DNA from: Alicyclobacillus_A sp963788285
GTDB lineage: Bacteria; Bacillota; Bacilli; Alicyclobacillales; Alicyclobacillaceae
Reading direction: 5' to 3'
Length of the DNA: 64,000 nucleotides
Assembly: GCA_963788285.1 (NCBI GenBank)
Contig: CAWBGB010000004.1
Coordinates: 224,231 to 288,230 of the forward strand
The notes below the pieces were generated by a model. The model saw nothing but the letters and a program-made list of their open reading frames with translations. It did no database searches and was not told the DNA's origin. Position numbers and translations under genes: made by a program. This document shows, piece by piece, positions 8,376 to 16,591 of the stretch. Position 1 is the first letter of the stretch. Each line of letters opens with the position of its first letter.

Positions 8376-8395
8376 TGCAACATTCTGCAACATTC
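8376..8395 (+). repeat. Perfect tandem 10-mer in the pan leader
   Basis: TGCAACATTC occurs twice without a gap (8376-8385, 8386-8395). Adjacent on the left is CGATTTGCAA (8371-8380), the inverse of a motif that recurs in several other intergenic regions of this window. Confidence 0.7.
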
Positions 8396-8477
8396 CACAA
8401 GCGTGGTTTCGCACGACGAGATATCGGTTGCGGGATGCAAATCGCAAGTGGCAGTTCCATTCGGAGGTGTGCACCGT

Positions 8478-9350
8478 TTGAAGTTTGTCGTACTCGGCCC
8501 CGGCCGCATGGGAACTGCGCTCACCCTCGCGCTCACGTCGTTGGGTCACTCGGTGCTCGCGGCGCACGGACGCGTCCCGGACAGCAAGGCAAGCCAACAG
8601 TATCAGTCGCTGACGGGGGTGCCCGTCATGGGCTGGCAAGCGCTTGCACCGTACGTCCGCGAAGCCGATGTCGTCCTCCTCACCGTCCCAGACAAGGCTG
8701 TGACAGTCATGGCAGAGACCTTGGCGGACGAAAGGTGGATTGACAACGGGACAGTGATTGTTCATACAGCGGGATCACTCAGCGCTGCAGCGCTCCAGCC
8801 CGTCGAATCGACTGGAGCGCTGCCGCTGTGCATGCACCCCCTGCAGACAATTGCCGACCCTGCAAAAGGCGCATCGCTCTTTCAAGGCGTCTACTTTACG
8901 CTGGATGGCAACGATGACGCCATTCTGCTTGCCCGGCAATGGATTGAAGCATGGGGTGGAATTCCCCTCTCCATCCGCCCAGATCAGCGCCCCGCGTACC
9001 ACGCGGCTGCCGCCCTCGCATCGAATGCACTGGTGGCGCTTGCCTCGGTTGCAGCGCAGGTCTCGGGATTGTCGGACGGTCTGAAGGCGCTCCTGCCACT
9101 GCTCTACGGCGCGGTCGACAATTTGGACAGGCTCGGCTTGCCCGCAGCGCTCACTGGCCCGATCGAACGAGGCGACATATCCACCGTGGAAGCGCACTTG
9201 CAAGCTTTACAACACAACCCCACCGCATTGTCTGTGTACGCTGCCCTGGGGAAGGCCACGGCGGACGTGGCCCGCAGCAAGGAAAGCCTCTCGCAGCAAC
9301 AGTGGGAGTACTTCCAACAGCTTTTCACATCCGTTCTGGGGGGTATGTAG
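8478..9350 (+). CDS. Rossmann-fold and DUF2520 domain oxidoreductase-like protein
   Basis: A 290-residue protein with an N-terminal NAD(P)-binding Rossmann fold (FVVLGPGRMGTALTLAL, residues about 4-20) and a C-terminal all-helical DUF2520 domain. The arrangement resembles ketopantoate reductase and pyrroline-5-carboxylate reductase. Genes of this type often precede panB/panC in Bacillota, which suggests a link to pantoate metabolism (a ketopantoate-reductase-like role), but that is inference. Start: TTG at 8478, seven bases after GGAGGTG; the frame is open earlier, but this is the only start with a good ribosome site and it begins exactly at the Rossmann strand. The stop is one base before the panB start. 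Confidence 0.85.
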   Translation: MKFVVLGPGRMGTALTLALTSLGHSVLAAHGRVPDSKASQQYQSLTGVPVMGWQALAPYVREADVVLLTVPDKAVTVMAETLADERWIDNGTVIVHTAGSLSAAALQPVESTGALPLCMHPLQTIADPAKGASLFQGVYFTLDGNDDAILLARQWIEAWGGIPLSIRPDQRPAYHAAAALASNALVALASVAAQVSGLSDGLKALLPLLYGAVDNLDRLGLPAALTGPIERGDISTVEAHLQALQHNPTALSVYAALGKATADVARSKESLSQQQWEYFQQLFTSVLGGM

Positions 9351-9351
9351 T

Positions 9352-10209
9352 GTGTCAAAACCAATCACCGTCCGCACGTTTTACAACATGAAAAAGGCCG
9401 GCCAGAAGATTGCCATGGTCACCGCCTACGACTACCCAACCGCGAAATTGCTCGAAGAATCAGGCGTACACGCGCTGCTGGTTGGCGATTCGCTGGGCAT
9501 GGTGGTGCAAGGCATGCGTACCACGCTGGCGGTCACATTGGAAGACATCCTGTACCACACGAGAATCGTGTCGCGCGCAGTCACGCGCCCGTTGGTCGTG
9601 GCCGATATGCCATTTTTGACCAATCACGTGTCCGTAGAGGAGACGTTGAAAAACGCGGGCCGCCTCATGAGTGAAGGCGGCGCACACGCAGTCAAAATGG
9701 AGGGCGGCGCGGAAGTTGCCGAGTCGGTCTACCGATTGGTACAAGCGGGGATTCCCGTTATGGCTCACGTGGGTCTGACGCCACAGAGCGTCCACGCGCT
9801 GGGTGGCTTCTCCGTGCAAGGGCGTAAAAAGCCTGAGGTGGAAAAAATGTTCGACGACGTCACTTCGCTGGAACAGGCCGGTGCGTTTTGCGTCGTCCTG
9901 GAGATGGTTCCAGCCGAGGTCGCCCAAGCGGTCACAGAGCGGCTGACCATTCCCACCATCGGCATCGGCGCAGGCGCAGGATGCGACGGACAAGTTCTCG
10001 TGTTTCACGATATGATGGGTTTCACATCGGGATACATCCCAAAACACAACAAACGCTACGCGAATCTCGCGGACACGATTCTTCAGGCTGCCAGAACCTA
10101 CGTCGAAGAAGTACAATCCGGAGCATTCCCAGGTCCGGATCAGACCGTGTACCTGAAGCCGGATGAACACGCCGATTTGCAACCCCTATTGAAAGGTGAA
10201 CAGCTATGA
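9352..10209 (+). CDS. panB: 3-methyl-2-oxobutanoate hydroxymethyltransferase
   Basis: First committed enzyme of pantothenate synthesis: transfers a hydroxymethyl group from 5,10-methylene-tetrahydrofolate to 2-oxoisovalerate, giving ketopantoate. The 285-residue TIM-barrel protein shows MVTAYDYPTAKLLEESGV, the metal-binding LLVGDSLGMVVQG and VVADMPF, and the H-V-G-L-T-P-Q-S block. The C-terminal third keeps GIGAGAGCDGQVLVFHDMMG. GTG start at 9352, one base after the upstream stop; the panC ATG overlaps its TGA. Confidence 0.96.
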   Translation: MSKPITVRTFYNMKKAGQKIAMVTAYDYPTAKLLEESGVHALLVGDSLGMVVQGMRTTLAVTLEDILYHTRIVSRAVTRPLVVADMPFLTNHVSVEETLKNAGRLMSEGGAHAVKMEGGAEVAESVYRLVQAGIPVMAHVGLTPQSVHALGGFSVQGRKKPEVEKMFDDVTSLEQAGAFCVVLEMVPAEVAQAVTERLTIPTIGIGAGAGCDGQVLVFHDMMGFTSGYIPKHNKRYANLADTILQAARTYVEEVQSGAFPGPDQTVYLKPDEHADLQPLLKGEQL

Positions 10210-11075
10210 TCCAAATTCATCACATCCATGAACTCCGCAAACACCTGAACGAGGAGCGGCGTGCCGGCAAAAGGATTGGGCTCGTGCCCACCATGGGCTA
10301 CCTGCACGAAGGCCACATGGCACTAATCGACGCGGCGCGCAAAGACAACGACGTCGTCGTCGCCAGCGTGTTCGTGAACCCGCTCCAATTTGGTCCCAAC
10401 GAAGATTTCGCGAACTACCCGCGGGATCTTCAGCACGACGCGGAACTGTTGGCCGCACACGGATGCGACATTCTGTTCGCTCCGACCGTGGAAGAAATGT
10501 ACCCGAAACCGATGGTGACGCAGGTCGAAGTCCCAGCGCTCAGCACGCAACTGTGCGGCAAGACCCGACCAGGCCACTTTCGCGGCGTTGCCACCGTTGT
10601 CAGTAAGTTGTTTCACATCGTTCAACCGGACAATGCGTACTTTGGCCAGAAGGACGGGCAGCAAGTGGCCGTCATCCGGCGAATGGTCGAGGATTTGAAC
10701 TTCCCCGTCCAAATCGTCGCGGTGCCTATCGTTCGAGAAGCCGACGGACTGGCCAAAAGCTCGCGCAACGTCTACCTGACACAAGAAGAACGCCCGCGTG
10801 CAACCGTGCTCTACCGGGCGCTGCAACATGGGAAATCACTGTTGGAAAAAGGCGAAAGATCTCCGTCCGTCATCGCCTCGGCGATGGCCGAGGTCGTCTC
10901 AGGCGAACCCGGCGTCCGTCTGGATTACGCGGAGGCCGTTTCGCTGGATACGCTGGAGCCCCCCGAACGGCTGTCTGGCCCAACCATGCTGGCCATCGCC
11001 GCCTACGTCGGGAAAGCGCGACTGATTGACAACTTCCAGTTGGACGTCAGGTCAGACGGAGTGCATACGCTCTGA
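10206..11075 (+). CDS. panC: Pantothenate synthetase
   Basis: Condenses pantoate and beta-alanine with ATP to make pantothenate in the cytoplasm. The 289-residue protein has the nucleotidyl-transferase HIGH-like motif in PTMGYLHEGH, the pantoate-binding SVFVNPLQFGPNEDF, the YFGQKDGQQ block and the KMSKS-like LAKSSRNVYL. Its ATG overlaps the panB stop (ATGA), so the two are translationally coupled. No panD (aspartate decarboxylase) or panE is present in the window; beta-alanine supply must be encoded elsewhere. Confidence 0.96.
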   Translation: MIQIHHIHELRKHLNEERRAGKRIGLVPTMGYLHEGHMALIDAARKDNDVVVASVFVNPLQFGPNEDFANYPRDLQHDAELLAAHGCDILFAPTVEEMYPKPMVTQVEVPALSTQLCGKTRPGHFRGVATVVSKLFHIVQPDNAYFGQKDGQQVAVIRRMVEDLNFPVQIVAVPIVREADGLAKSSRNVYLTQEERPRATVLYRALQHGKSLLEKGERSPSVIASAMAEVVSGEPGVRLDYAEAVSLDTLEPPERLSGPTMLAIAAYVGKARLIDNFQLDVRSDGVHTL

Positions 11076-11108
11076 CACGCCTCCCCGGTTCCCGGGACTG
11101 TTCCACCC

Positions 11109-11153
11109 CCATCTAGCCATCCGCTGCACACCATGTGGCGGATGGCTAGATGG
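11109..11153. terminator. Bidirectional hairpin between panC and the YdcF-like gene
   Basis: A perfect 16-bp inverted repeat (arms 11109-11124 and 11138-11153) with a further CACA/TGTG pairing in the loop. It separates convergent genes and carries the TAG stop codon of the minus-strand gene inside one arm. No long T run follows on either side, so it may stabilise RNA ends rather than terminate efficiently. Confidence 0.6.
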
Positions 11154-11892
11154 ACGCCTGTAAGATGCCGAGGTACTCGTGAAGGACTGTCCAGGTCAGG
11201 TACACCGCTTGGCCATTCGGCACAAACTGATTCACGTACCACTTCGGTTTCGCGCTCGTTTGATAATCACACGGATAAGGCTCTACCCGTACACCTTCCT
11301 TCGCAAAATCCAGCACCGCGCGGCGCATGTGAAACGCGGACGTGATGAGCACCGGATGCTGAAAGTGGTGTTCAGCCAGGATTTTGCATGTGTACTTCGC
11401 GTTTTCCTCCGTATTCCTGCTCTTGTCATCGACGTATATATCTGCAGCGGGTACCCCCATGCTGATCAACTGGCGACGGGCAATGTCTGCTTCCACTCCA
11501 TCGTCCGGGTACACCTGACCGCCAGACAGGATAATCGGAAGTTTCGTCTCTCGGTACAAGCGCAGTGTGGTGAACAGGCGGCTCTCGCCTGACGAGGACA
11601 ACATGCCCACGCCGTCCACGTCCGGTGTGTCCGGCGTCGCCCCACCGCCCAGCATTACCAGGACGTCGCCGTGTACAGCGCTTGGATGCGGCACCGACTG
11701 CTCCAATCCGCGCATCAGTCCATCTGCCACGGCTGGAATGGAGCAAAGGTAAAGAACCGCCGCAAAGCCCATGATGGCTATTGCCAGCCGATGCTGCTGA
11801 CATTTGTATGCCCACACTGCCAGTACAACCGCAGCGAGGATGAGCGATCCTGGTGGCAAAACCCATCCAACGAGTGCCTTGATCACGTACAT
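11146..11892 (-). CDS. YdcF/ElyC-family membrane protein (DUF218)
   Basis: A 248-residue protein with two N-terminal membrane spans (about residues 10-26 and 35-54), then an extracytoplasmic or cytoplasmic DUF218 domain with VLVMLGGG, SSSGESRLFTTLRLY, LPIILSGGQ, SRNTEENAKYT and VLITSAFHMRRA. This motif set is typical of the YdcF/SanA/ElyC family, implicated in envelope integrity and lipid-carrier metabolism in E. coli; the activity here is unknown. The start follows ATGGAGGGGTGAACC. It stands alone, convergent to panC. Confidence 0.85.
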   Translation of the reverse strand: MYVIKALVGWVLPPGSLILAAVVLAVWAYKCQQHRLAIAIMGFAAVLYLCSIPAVADGLMRGLEQSVPHPSAVHGDVLVMLGGGATPDTPDVDGVGMLSSSGESRLFTTLRLYRETKLPIILSGGQVYPDDGVEADIARRQLISMGVPAADIYVDDKSRNTEENAKYTCKILAEHHFQHPVLITSAFHMRRAVLDFAKEGVRVEPYPCDYQTSAKPKWYVNQFVPNGQAVYLTWTVLHEYLGILQASI

Positions 11893-11972
11893 GGTTCACC
11901 CCTCCATATCCCATCTTAACAAACTGGCATGCCATGCCGAGTTGTGCCATCATGAGGTAGGGTGAACAGCGA

Positions 11973-12293
11973 ATGTTTCACGAGCTCACAGAGACTGAAC
12001 TCCCGTCGACGTTGCAGGCCGGTCGCGGCATGCAGGTATTCTTTTTCTACACGCCCCTCTGCGGGACATGCAAACTCGCGCAGAAAATGTGCACGGTGGC
12101 CATGGAAGCCCTGCCGGGTACGACAGTGTACTCCTGCAACGTAAGGCGGTTTCCGAATCAAGTGCAGGCATGGAAAATCGAAAGCGTGCCTTGCCTGGTC
12201 ATTGCTCAGGGCAGCGAGGCGCTGCACAAGGTATACGCGTTTGAATCCGTGGACAAGGTGTACCACCTTTTGAAAGATTGCCAGACTTTGTAG
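11973..12293 (+). CDS. Thioredoxin-like protein
   Basis: A 106-residue thioredoxin-fold protein with the redox pair C30-G-T-C33 in FFFYTPLCGTCKLAQ and a cis-Pro in ESVPCLVI. The CGTC centre differs from the classical CGPC; similar YtpP/YusE-like thioredoxin-fold proteins are common in Bacilli and are thought to act as cytoplasmic disulfide reductants. There is no signal peptide. The start follows GGTAGGGTGAACAGCG. Confidence 0.85.
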   Translation: MFHELTETELPSTLQAGRGMQVFFFYTPLCGTCKLAQKMCTVAMEALPGTTVYSCNVRRFPNQVQAWKIESVPCLVIAQGSEALHKVYAFESVDKVYHLLKDCQTL

Positions 12294-12325
12294 TCATTAG
12301 AGCACAGCGGTAAAGGGGAATGTAC

Positions 12326-13354
12326 GTGGCGAGGCATCGACGGATTACGATTGAGGATGTGGCGCGCGAAGCTGGGGTCTCCATCACCACCGTCTCGCGC
12401 TTTCTCAACCAGGATTACGGAGCCATGCGCGAAGAAACCAAGAACCGCATTCAATCGGTGATTGAACAACTCGGTTACCACCCCAACAAGTTTGCGCAAG
12501 GGCTCAAGCGCAACCGCAGCAAAACGATTGCGGTGGTCGTCGTCAATCTGGGATATCCGTTCTGCGTTGGCGTCATTCGATCGCTGTCAGACGCCCTGCA
12601 CCAGGCCGGGTACAGCTTGCTGGTGGCAGAGACCGGGGCGCACGCGGAAAGAGAAGAAAAAGTGCTCCGATCCTTGATGGCGCAGCCCGTGGACGGCATC
12701 GTCATCCAAACCAACGGGGCCAACAACGGATTGGTGGAGGAGATTGCGAAATCAACTCCGGTCGTGTTGATTGACCGGCAGTTCGACGTGCCCGGCGCCG
12801 TCAACATCGTAACCGACAACGCCGAGGCGTCCGAACAACTGACAGCCAATCTGTTTGCACAAGGCTATGAGCGGGTCCTGTACGTGACAGAAGAATTGCA
12901 GCAGATCAGCACGCGCGTCGATCGACTCCGTGGGTATGAAGCCGCGTGTAGGAAAGCTGGCAAGTTACCCTGGGTCGCCTGGATTGAGCGCGCCCGCCCC
13001 TCCACGCTGCAAGAAGCGGTCAACGAACTGAAGGCAACGCGCCCGCAGAAGCCCTTCGCTGTCTATTCCGCGAACGGGCTGATCATGTTGGACTTGTACC
13101 CGCTCATCCGTCAATTGGACTATCAGGTGCCATCCGAAATGGGGATTGCCACGTTTGACGAGCCAGACTGGGCCAAAATTGCCACACCGCCACTTACCTG
13201 TGTGCGCCAACCCACACGGGAGATTGGTAAATCCGCCGCGGATGAGCTGTTAATAGCCCTTAGAAGCAAGCAGGATGCGTCCGTTCGCCGCACGTCACGC
13301 ATCATCCTGCCTTCCAAGGTCATTCCTGCGGGCGCCACCTTGCGGCTTTCGTAA
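12326..13354 (+). CDS. LacI-family transcriptional regulator (probable regulator of the gluconate genes)
   Basis: A 342-residue LacI/GalR repressor: helix-turn-helix at the N-terminus (ITIEDVAREAGVSITTVSRFLN) followed by the hinge LGYHPNKFAQGLK and a periplasmic-binding-protein-like sugar domain (SKTIAVVVVNLGYPFCVGVIRSL, DGIVIQTNG, VVLIDRQFD). The GTG at 12326 has AAAGGGG seven bases upstream, a better fit than the ATG six bases earlier, which touches that site. It lies next to a convergent gluconokinase gene, and the transporter gene behind has tandem AAAACGTTTT palindromes, the operator form expected for a GntR/KdgR-like LacI member. That pairing is inferred. Confidence 0.88.
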   Translation: MARHRRITIEDVAREAGVSITTVSRFLNQDYGAMREETKNRIQSVIEQLGYHPNKFAQGLKRNRSKTIAVVVVNLGYPFCVGVIRSLSDALHQAGYSLLVAETGAHAEREEKVLRSLMAQPVDGIVIQTNGANNGLVEEIAKSTPVVLIDRQFDVPGAVNIVTDNAEASEQLTANLFAQGYERVLYVTEELQQISTRVDRLRGYEAACRKAGKLPWVAWIERARPSTLQEAVNELKATRPQKPFAVYSANGLIMLDLYPLIRQLDYQVPSEMGIATFDEPDWAKIATPPLTCVRQPTREIGKSAADELLIALRSKQDASVRRTSRIILPSKVIPAGATLRLS

Positions 13355-13383
13355 CCGTTGTCGCCCACTGCCACGTTTGCCTA

Positions 13384-14904
13384 TTAAGAGGATTTGTTCA
13401 ATCCGAGCAGTTCGGTCAGCCGCCGGAATTCCGCGTATTTTTGCTGGTACTTTTGGTGTTGCTCCACGTTCGGTTGCACCACACTGATCTCGTTTGCAGA
13501 CTGAAATTGCTTGTGTCGCAGAACAACGTCCTCCCAGGCGTACTTCCCAGACGCCAATTCTGCCAGCATAACGGCCCCCACCACAGAAGCGTCTGCCGTC
13601 GTGGCCGGAACCACGTCTGTACCGAAAATATCTGCTGCCATTTGTCGAATCCACGGCACTTCCAGCAATTTCCCGGACGCAAGTAGGCGCTTGGGCTTTC
13701 CCGCTTCCCGGGTCAGCGCGGAAGCAATCCAGTAGGCGTTGAGCAGCACCCCTTCTATCGCAGCGCGCAACAGATGGGCGCGCGTGTGCGACAGTTTCAA
13801 GCCAACGACCGTCGCTGTGGCGTCCGGGTTCCAAAGCGGTGCGCGTTCCCCAGCCACGTATGGAAAAAACAGCAAATCATCGACGTTCACCTGTTCCGCT
13901 TGCACGAGCAACGCGTCAAATTCCGCCTTTTCTCCGATGTCAGTGCCTCCCATGGGGCCGCTTAGCACCTGTCGATACAACCAGTCCACCACGACGCCAC
14001 CACTGTTGCTTGGGCCACCGACAACGAAATAGCCGTCATCCAGCACATAGCAGAACAAACGCGTCTGTGCATCCGTGATCATCCGCCGCGTCCCTGTCCG
14101 AACCGCACAACTGGTGCCGATGGTAACGACCATGTCGCCTGGTTCCGTTACACCTGCGCCAAGATTGGCGAGAACGCCGTCGGAGGCGCCGATGTTGAAC
14201 TGCGTGTGTTCGAACATCCCTGTGCTGCAGAGGGGTCGTGCTTTGATTGCGGAACGGATGTGCGTAGTGGGCACGATGGTGGACAACTGACTGCTTCGAA
14301 CGCCAGCCAGTTCGAGCGCTGCCGGCAACCAATCCTTGTGGGCGATGTCGTACAGTCCAGTGGCACTGGCCATCGAAGCGTCGATTTCCCACACGCCGAA
14401 CCAGCGGTACCACACGTACTCTTTGAGAGATACAAACTTGAACGCCTGGCAGAGCAATGCCGGCCGGTTCTCTTTCAACCACATCAACTTAGCCAGCGGG
14501 GCCATGGGATGAATTGGCGTTCCCGTGGCTTGGTAGATGCCAATTCCGGCGGGCGAACTCCAAAGTTGCTCCGCCTGCGCTGTAGCGCGCGTGTCCATCC
14601 ACGTCATCGCCTGCGTCAACGGTCGGCCTTCCTCATCCACAGCAAGGATGCTGTGCATGGCCGCGCTGAAACCAACCCGTTCCACCGTCCAGAGGGTAGG
14701 CTGCAGGCGGCGGACGACGTCCAGCATGCAGTTCTCGACAGCACGGTACACCTCTTCTGCGTCTTGTTCTACCCACGTGGGCTGCTCCGTCAGCAGAGTG
14801 AGCCGCTGACTCGCACGGCTGAGTTCCCTCCCGTCAGGAGAAAATGCGACGACTTTCACAGATGTTGTTCCAATGTCCACTCCCAAGGTGCATGTCTGAT
14901 TCAT
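13384..14904 (-). CDS. gntK: FGGY-family carbohydrate kinase, probable gluconokinase
   Basis: Phosphorylates a sugar or sugar acid, most likely D-gluconate to 6-phosphogluconate. The 506-residue protein has the ATPase-fold start TLGVDIGTTSVKVVAF, the sugar-binding WVEQDAEEVY and MTWMDTRATAQ blocks, the GASDGVLANLGAG turn and the FGGY C-terminal signature region PKRLLASGKLLEVPWIRQMAADIFG. The gene follows an ACS-type sugar-acid transporter gene in the same direction, separated by 116 bases holding a perfect hairpin. Xylulokinase or another FGGY specificity cannot be excluded. Confidence 0.85.
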   Translation of the reverse strand: MNQTCTLGVDIGTTSVKVVAFSPDGRELSRASQRLTLLTEQPTWVEQDAEEVYRAVENCMLDVVRRLQPTLWTVERVGFSAAMHSILAVDEEGRPLTQAMTWMDTRATAQAEQLWSSPAGIGIYQATGTPIHPMAPLAKLMWLKENRPALLCQAFKFVSLKEYVWYRWFGVWEIDASMASATGLYDIAHKDWLPAALELAGVRSSQLSTIVPTTHIRSAIKARPLCSTGMFEHTQFNIGASDGVLANLGAGVTEPGDMVVTIGTSCAVRTGTRRMITDAQTRLFCYVLDDGYFVVGGPSNSGGVVVDWLYRQVLSGPMGGTDIGEKAEFDALLVQAEQVNVDDLLFFPYVAGERAPLWNPDATATVVGLKLSHTRAHLLRAAIEGVLLNAYWIASALTREAGKPKRLLASGKLLEVPWIRQMAADIFGTDVVPATTADASVVGAVMLAELASGKYAWEDVVLRHKQFQSANEISVVQPNVEQHQKYQQKYAEFRRLTELLGLNKSS

Positions 14905-14932
14905 CGGTTTGAAGACTCCTCACTAATCCAAG

Positions 14933-14980
14933 GAGATAGGGTACGCGCACGGCTGTCTACTCCGTACCGTACCCTATCTC
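14933..14980 (-). repeat. Intercistronic inverted repeat between transporter and kinase
   Basis: GAGATAGGGTACG at 14933-14945 and its exact complement at 14968-14980, loop of 22 bases. No T run follows. It may be an mRNA-stabilising or processing hairpin giving unequal transporter and kinase levels. Confidence 0.6.
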
Positions 14981-15020
14981 TGGACGATTGCTGTTTCTTT
15001 CATGATGAACGATTTGGGGG

Positions 15021-16334
15021 TCATTTGCTTTGAACCGCGCCCGTCTGGGCGTTCGTCAGGGCATACGGTGTACGAATTTGTTCAATATGGCCGAGCAGGA
15101 CGAGGTACGATAAGATCCCGAGCAACAGTACCACCGCCGCAACGATGAAACCAACCGAGAACGATCCAGTCCCCCCCACGATGTATCCCGTCACAATCGG
15201 GGCGAGAATGCCCATGATGTTGTTGGAGAAATTCATAATGCTGCCGACGGTTCCCACCGTGCCCTTCGGCGCAATGAGCGCCGGAATACTCCACGCAATC
15301 GGAGCAGAAAACGCGAGTCCACCGAGCGCGATGGAGATGAAGACGATGGCTATATTCGGATTGTTGGTGAATGCAGCGCCACCCACCGCGAGTCCGAGCA
15401 ACATCCCAATCACCAACAAGGTTTTCCGCACTCTCGACGGGTTGTAGCCTTTCCGAATGAGCACGTCGACCAACACCCCGCCAATCAGAAAGTCCGTCAC
15501 AGTGGCCACAGCCCATGGGATCATCACGTACATGCCGCTCTTTAGGATACTCATGTGCATCTGCTTTTCCAAGTACCCGGGCAGCCAGTTCAGGAACAGG
15601 TAGAACGAGTACCCATAGGCAGCAAACCCAAGGGTCAAGCCCCAAACCTTGCGGGTGCCCAGCAGAAATTTGAGGTTCTGCAAGGTTCCCCCTGGCGCAT
15701 CCCCTTCTTGCTGGGCGCCGCCTTCCTCAATGTACTGGCGCTCAGCGGCCGACAGATGCGGATGTTCATGTGGATCGCGGTACCAAATCCAATAGATAAG
15801 AGCGTACAGCAGCGAAAGAATTCCGGTCATCCAAAAGCCGCCGCGCCATCCCCATTGCGTAACGGCGAACGCCACAACCGGCGCACCGATAACGTTTGAG
15901 AATTTGGCCGCTGCGTCAAAGGTGGAACTGGCAATCCCGCGTTCACGCAGTGGAAACCAGTAACCGGTTGCTTTGGACGCACTCGGAAAGGCGGGCGCCT
16001 CCGCCGCACCGAGCAAAATCCGGGACAGAATGACGAGGCCCAGACCGCTCACCACTGCCGTCATCAGGGTCGCGACGCCCCAGATGATGCTGCCCACGCG
16101 CATCAACCACTTGATCCCGATTTTGTCCAGCAAAACCCCAATCGGGATCTGCAATAGGGCGTACGACCAAGCAAAGGACGACATCACAATCCCCATTTGG
16201 CCACTGGTCAAGTGGTATTCCTTCGTGATGGGAGCCGTCGCAATCGACATGTTGGTCCGGTCGAAGTAGTTGATCAGAATGCCAATAAATAATATCAATG
16301 CAATGCCCCAGCGAACTTTCCCTCGCGAGTTCAC
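15021..16334 (-). CDS. MFS transporter, anion:cation symporter family (sugar acid uptake)
   Basis: A 437-residue, 12-span major facilitator of the ACS family (GudP/DgoT/ExuT group) that import glucarate, galactonate, hexuronates or gluconate with protons. It opens with GIALILFIGILINYFDRTNMSIATAPI, the family N-terminus with the key Asp-Arg pair, and carries GVLLDKIGIKWLMRVGSI in the loop 2-3 motif. Pairing with an FGGY gluconokinase suggests gluconate or a related aldonate as substrate. A GTG start follows GGAGGGGAATGTT. Palindromic operators and a cre-like site lie upstream. Confidence 0.85.
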   Translation of the reverse strand: MNSRGKVRWGIALILFIGILINYFDRTNMSIATAPITKEYHLTSGQMGIVMSSFAWSYALLQIPIGVLLDKIGIKWLMRVGSIIWGVATLMTAVVSGLGLVILSRILLGAAEAPAFPSASKATGYWFPLRERGIASSTFDAAAKFSNVIGAPVVAFAVTQWGWRGGFWMTGILSLLYALIYWIWYRDPHEHPHLSAAERQYIEEGGAQQEGDAPGGTLQNLKFLLGTRKVWGLTLGFAAYGYSFYLFLNWLPGYLEKQMHMSILKSGMYVMIPWAVATVTDFLIGGVLVDVLIRKGYNPSRVRKTLLVIGMLLGLAVGGAAFTNNPNIAIVFISIALGGLAFSAPIAWSIPALIAPKGTVGTVGSIMNFSNNIMGILAPIVTGYIVGGTGSFSVGFIVAAVVLLLGILSYLVLLGHIEQIRTPYALTNAQTGAVQSK

Positions 16335-16426
16335 AACATTCCCCTCCTCTTGGAGACAATACGGGTGGGTTCCCCAAATCCGCTAAATCGGCAAGCGGTT
16401 TCACAGCGCTTGCCAGGCAATTTCTC

Positions 16427-16452
16427 GAAAACGTTTTACGAAAACGTTTTAC
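16427..16452 (-). promoter_or_regulatory. Two tandem LacI-family operator-like sites
   Basis: GAAAACGTTTTAC occurs twice head to tail (16427-16439 and 16440-16452); each contains the perfect palindrome AAAACGTTTT. They sit just downstream of a TATACA -10-like box (16464-16459, minus strand), ahead of the transporter gene, where a bound repressor would block transcription. Confidence 0.7.
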
Positions 16453-16467
16453 TTACCTTGTATACTA

Positions 16468-16484
16468 AGAAAAAGCGTTTTCAT
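16468..16484 (-). promoter_or_regulatory. cre-like / third operator site
   Basis: ATGAAAACGCTTTTTCT on the minus strand resembles a CcpA cre site (TGWAANCGNTNWCA) and is also an imperfect version of the tandem palindrome next to it. It lies upstream of the -10-like box, so it could serve carbon catabolite repression or be a third site for the local LacI regulator. Confidence 0.5.
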
Positions 16485-16591
16485 AAACAAGGGTAAATTC
16501 AGGAAATCAGGTCTATGATTTTCATCATTGCACAGGGGCAGGGCCAAGGTGTATACTTCGACAGTTAGAGTAAGGGGGATGGGACGCTGTA

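Noticed and set aside
9460..10182. A 240-codon minus-strand frame opposite panB
   Set aside because: Shadow frame: panB is conserved from end to end and the opposite frame shows no known motif.
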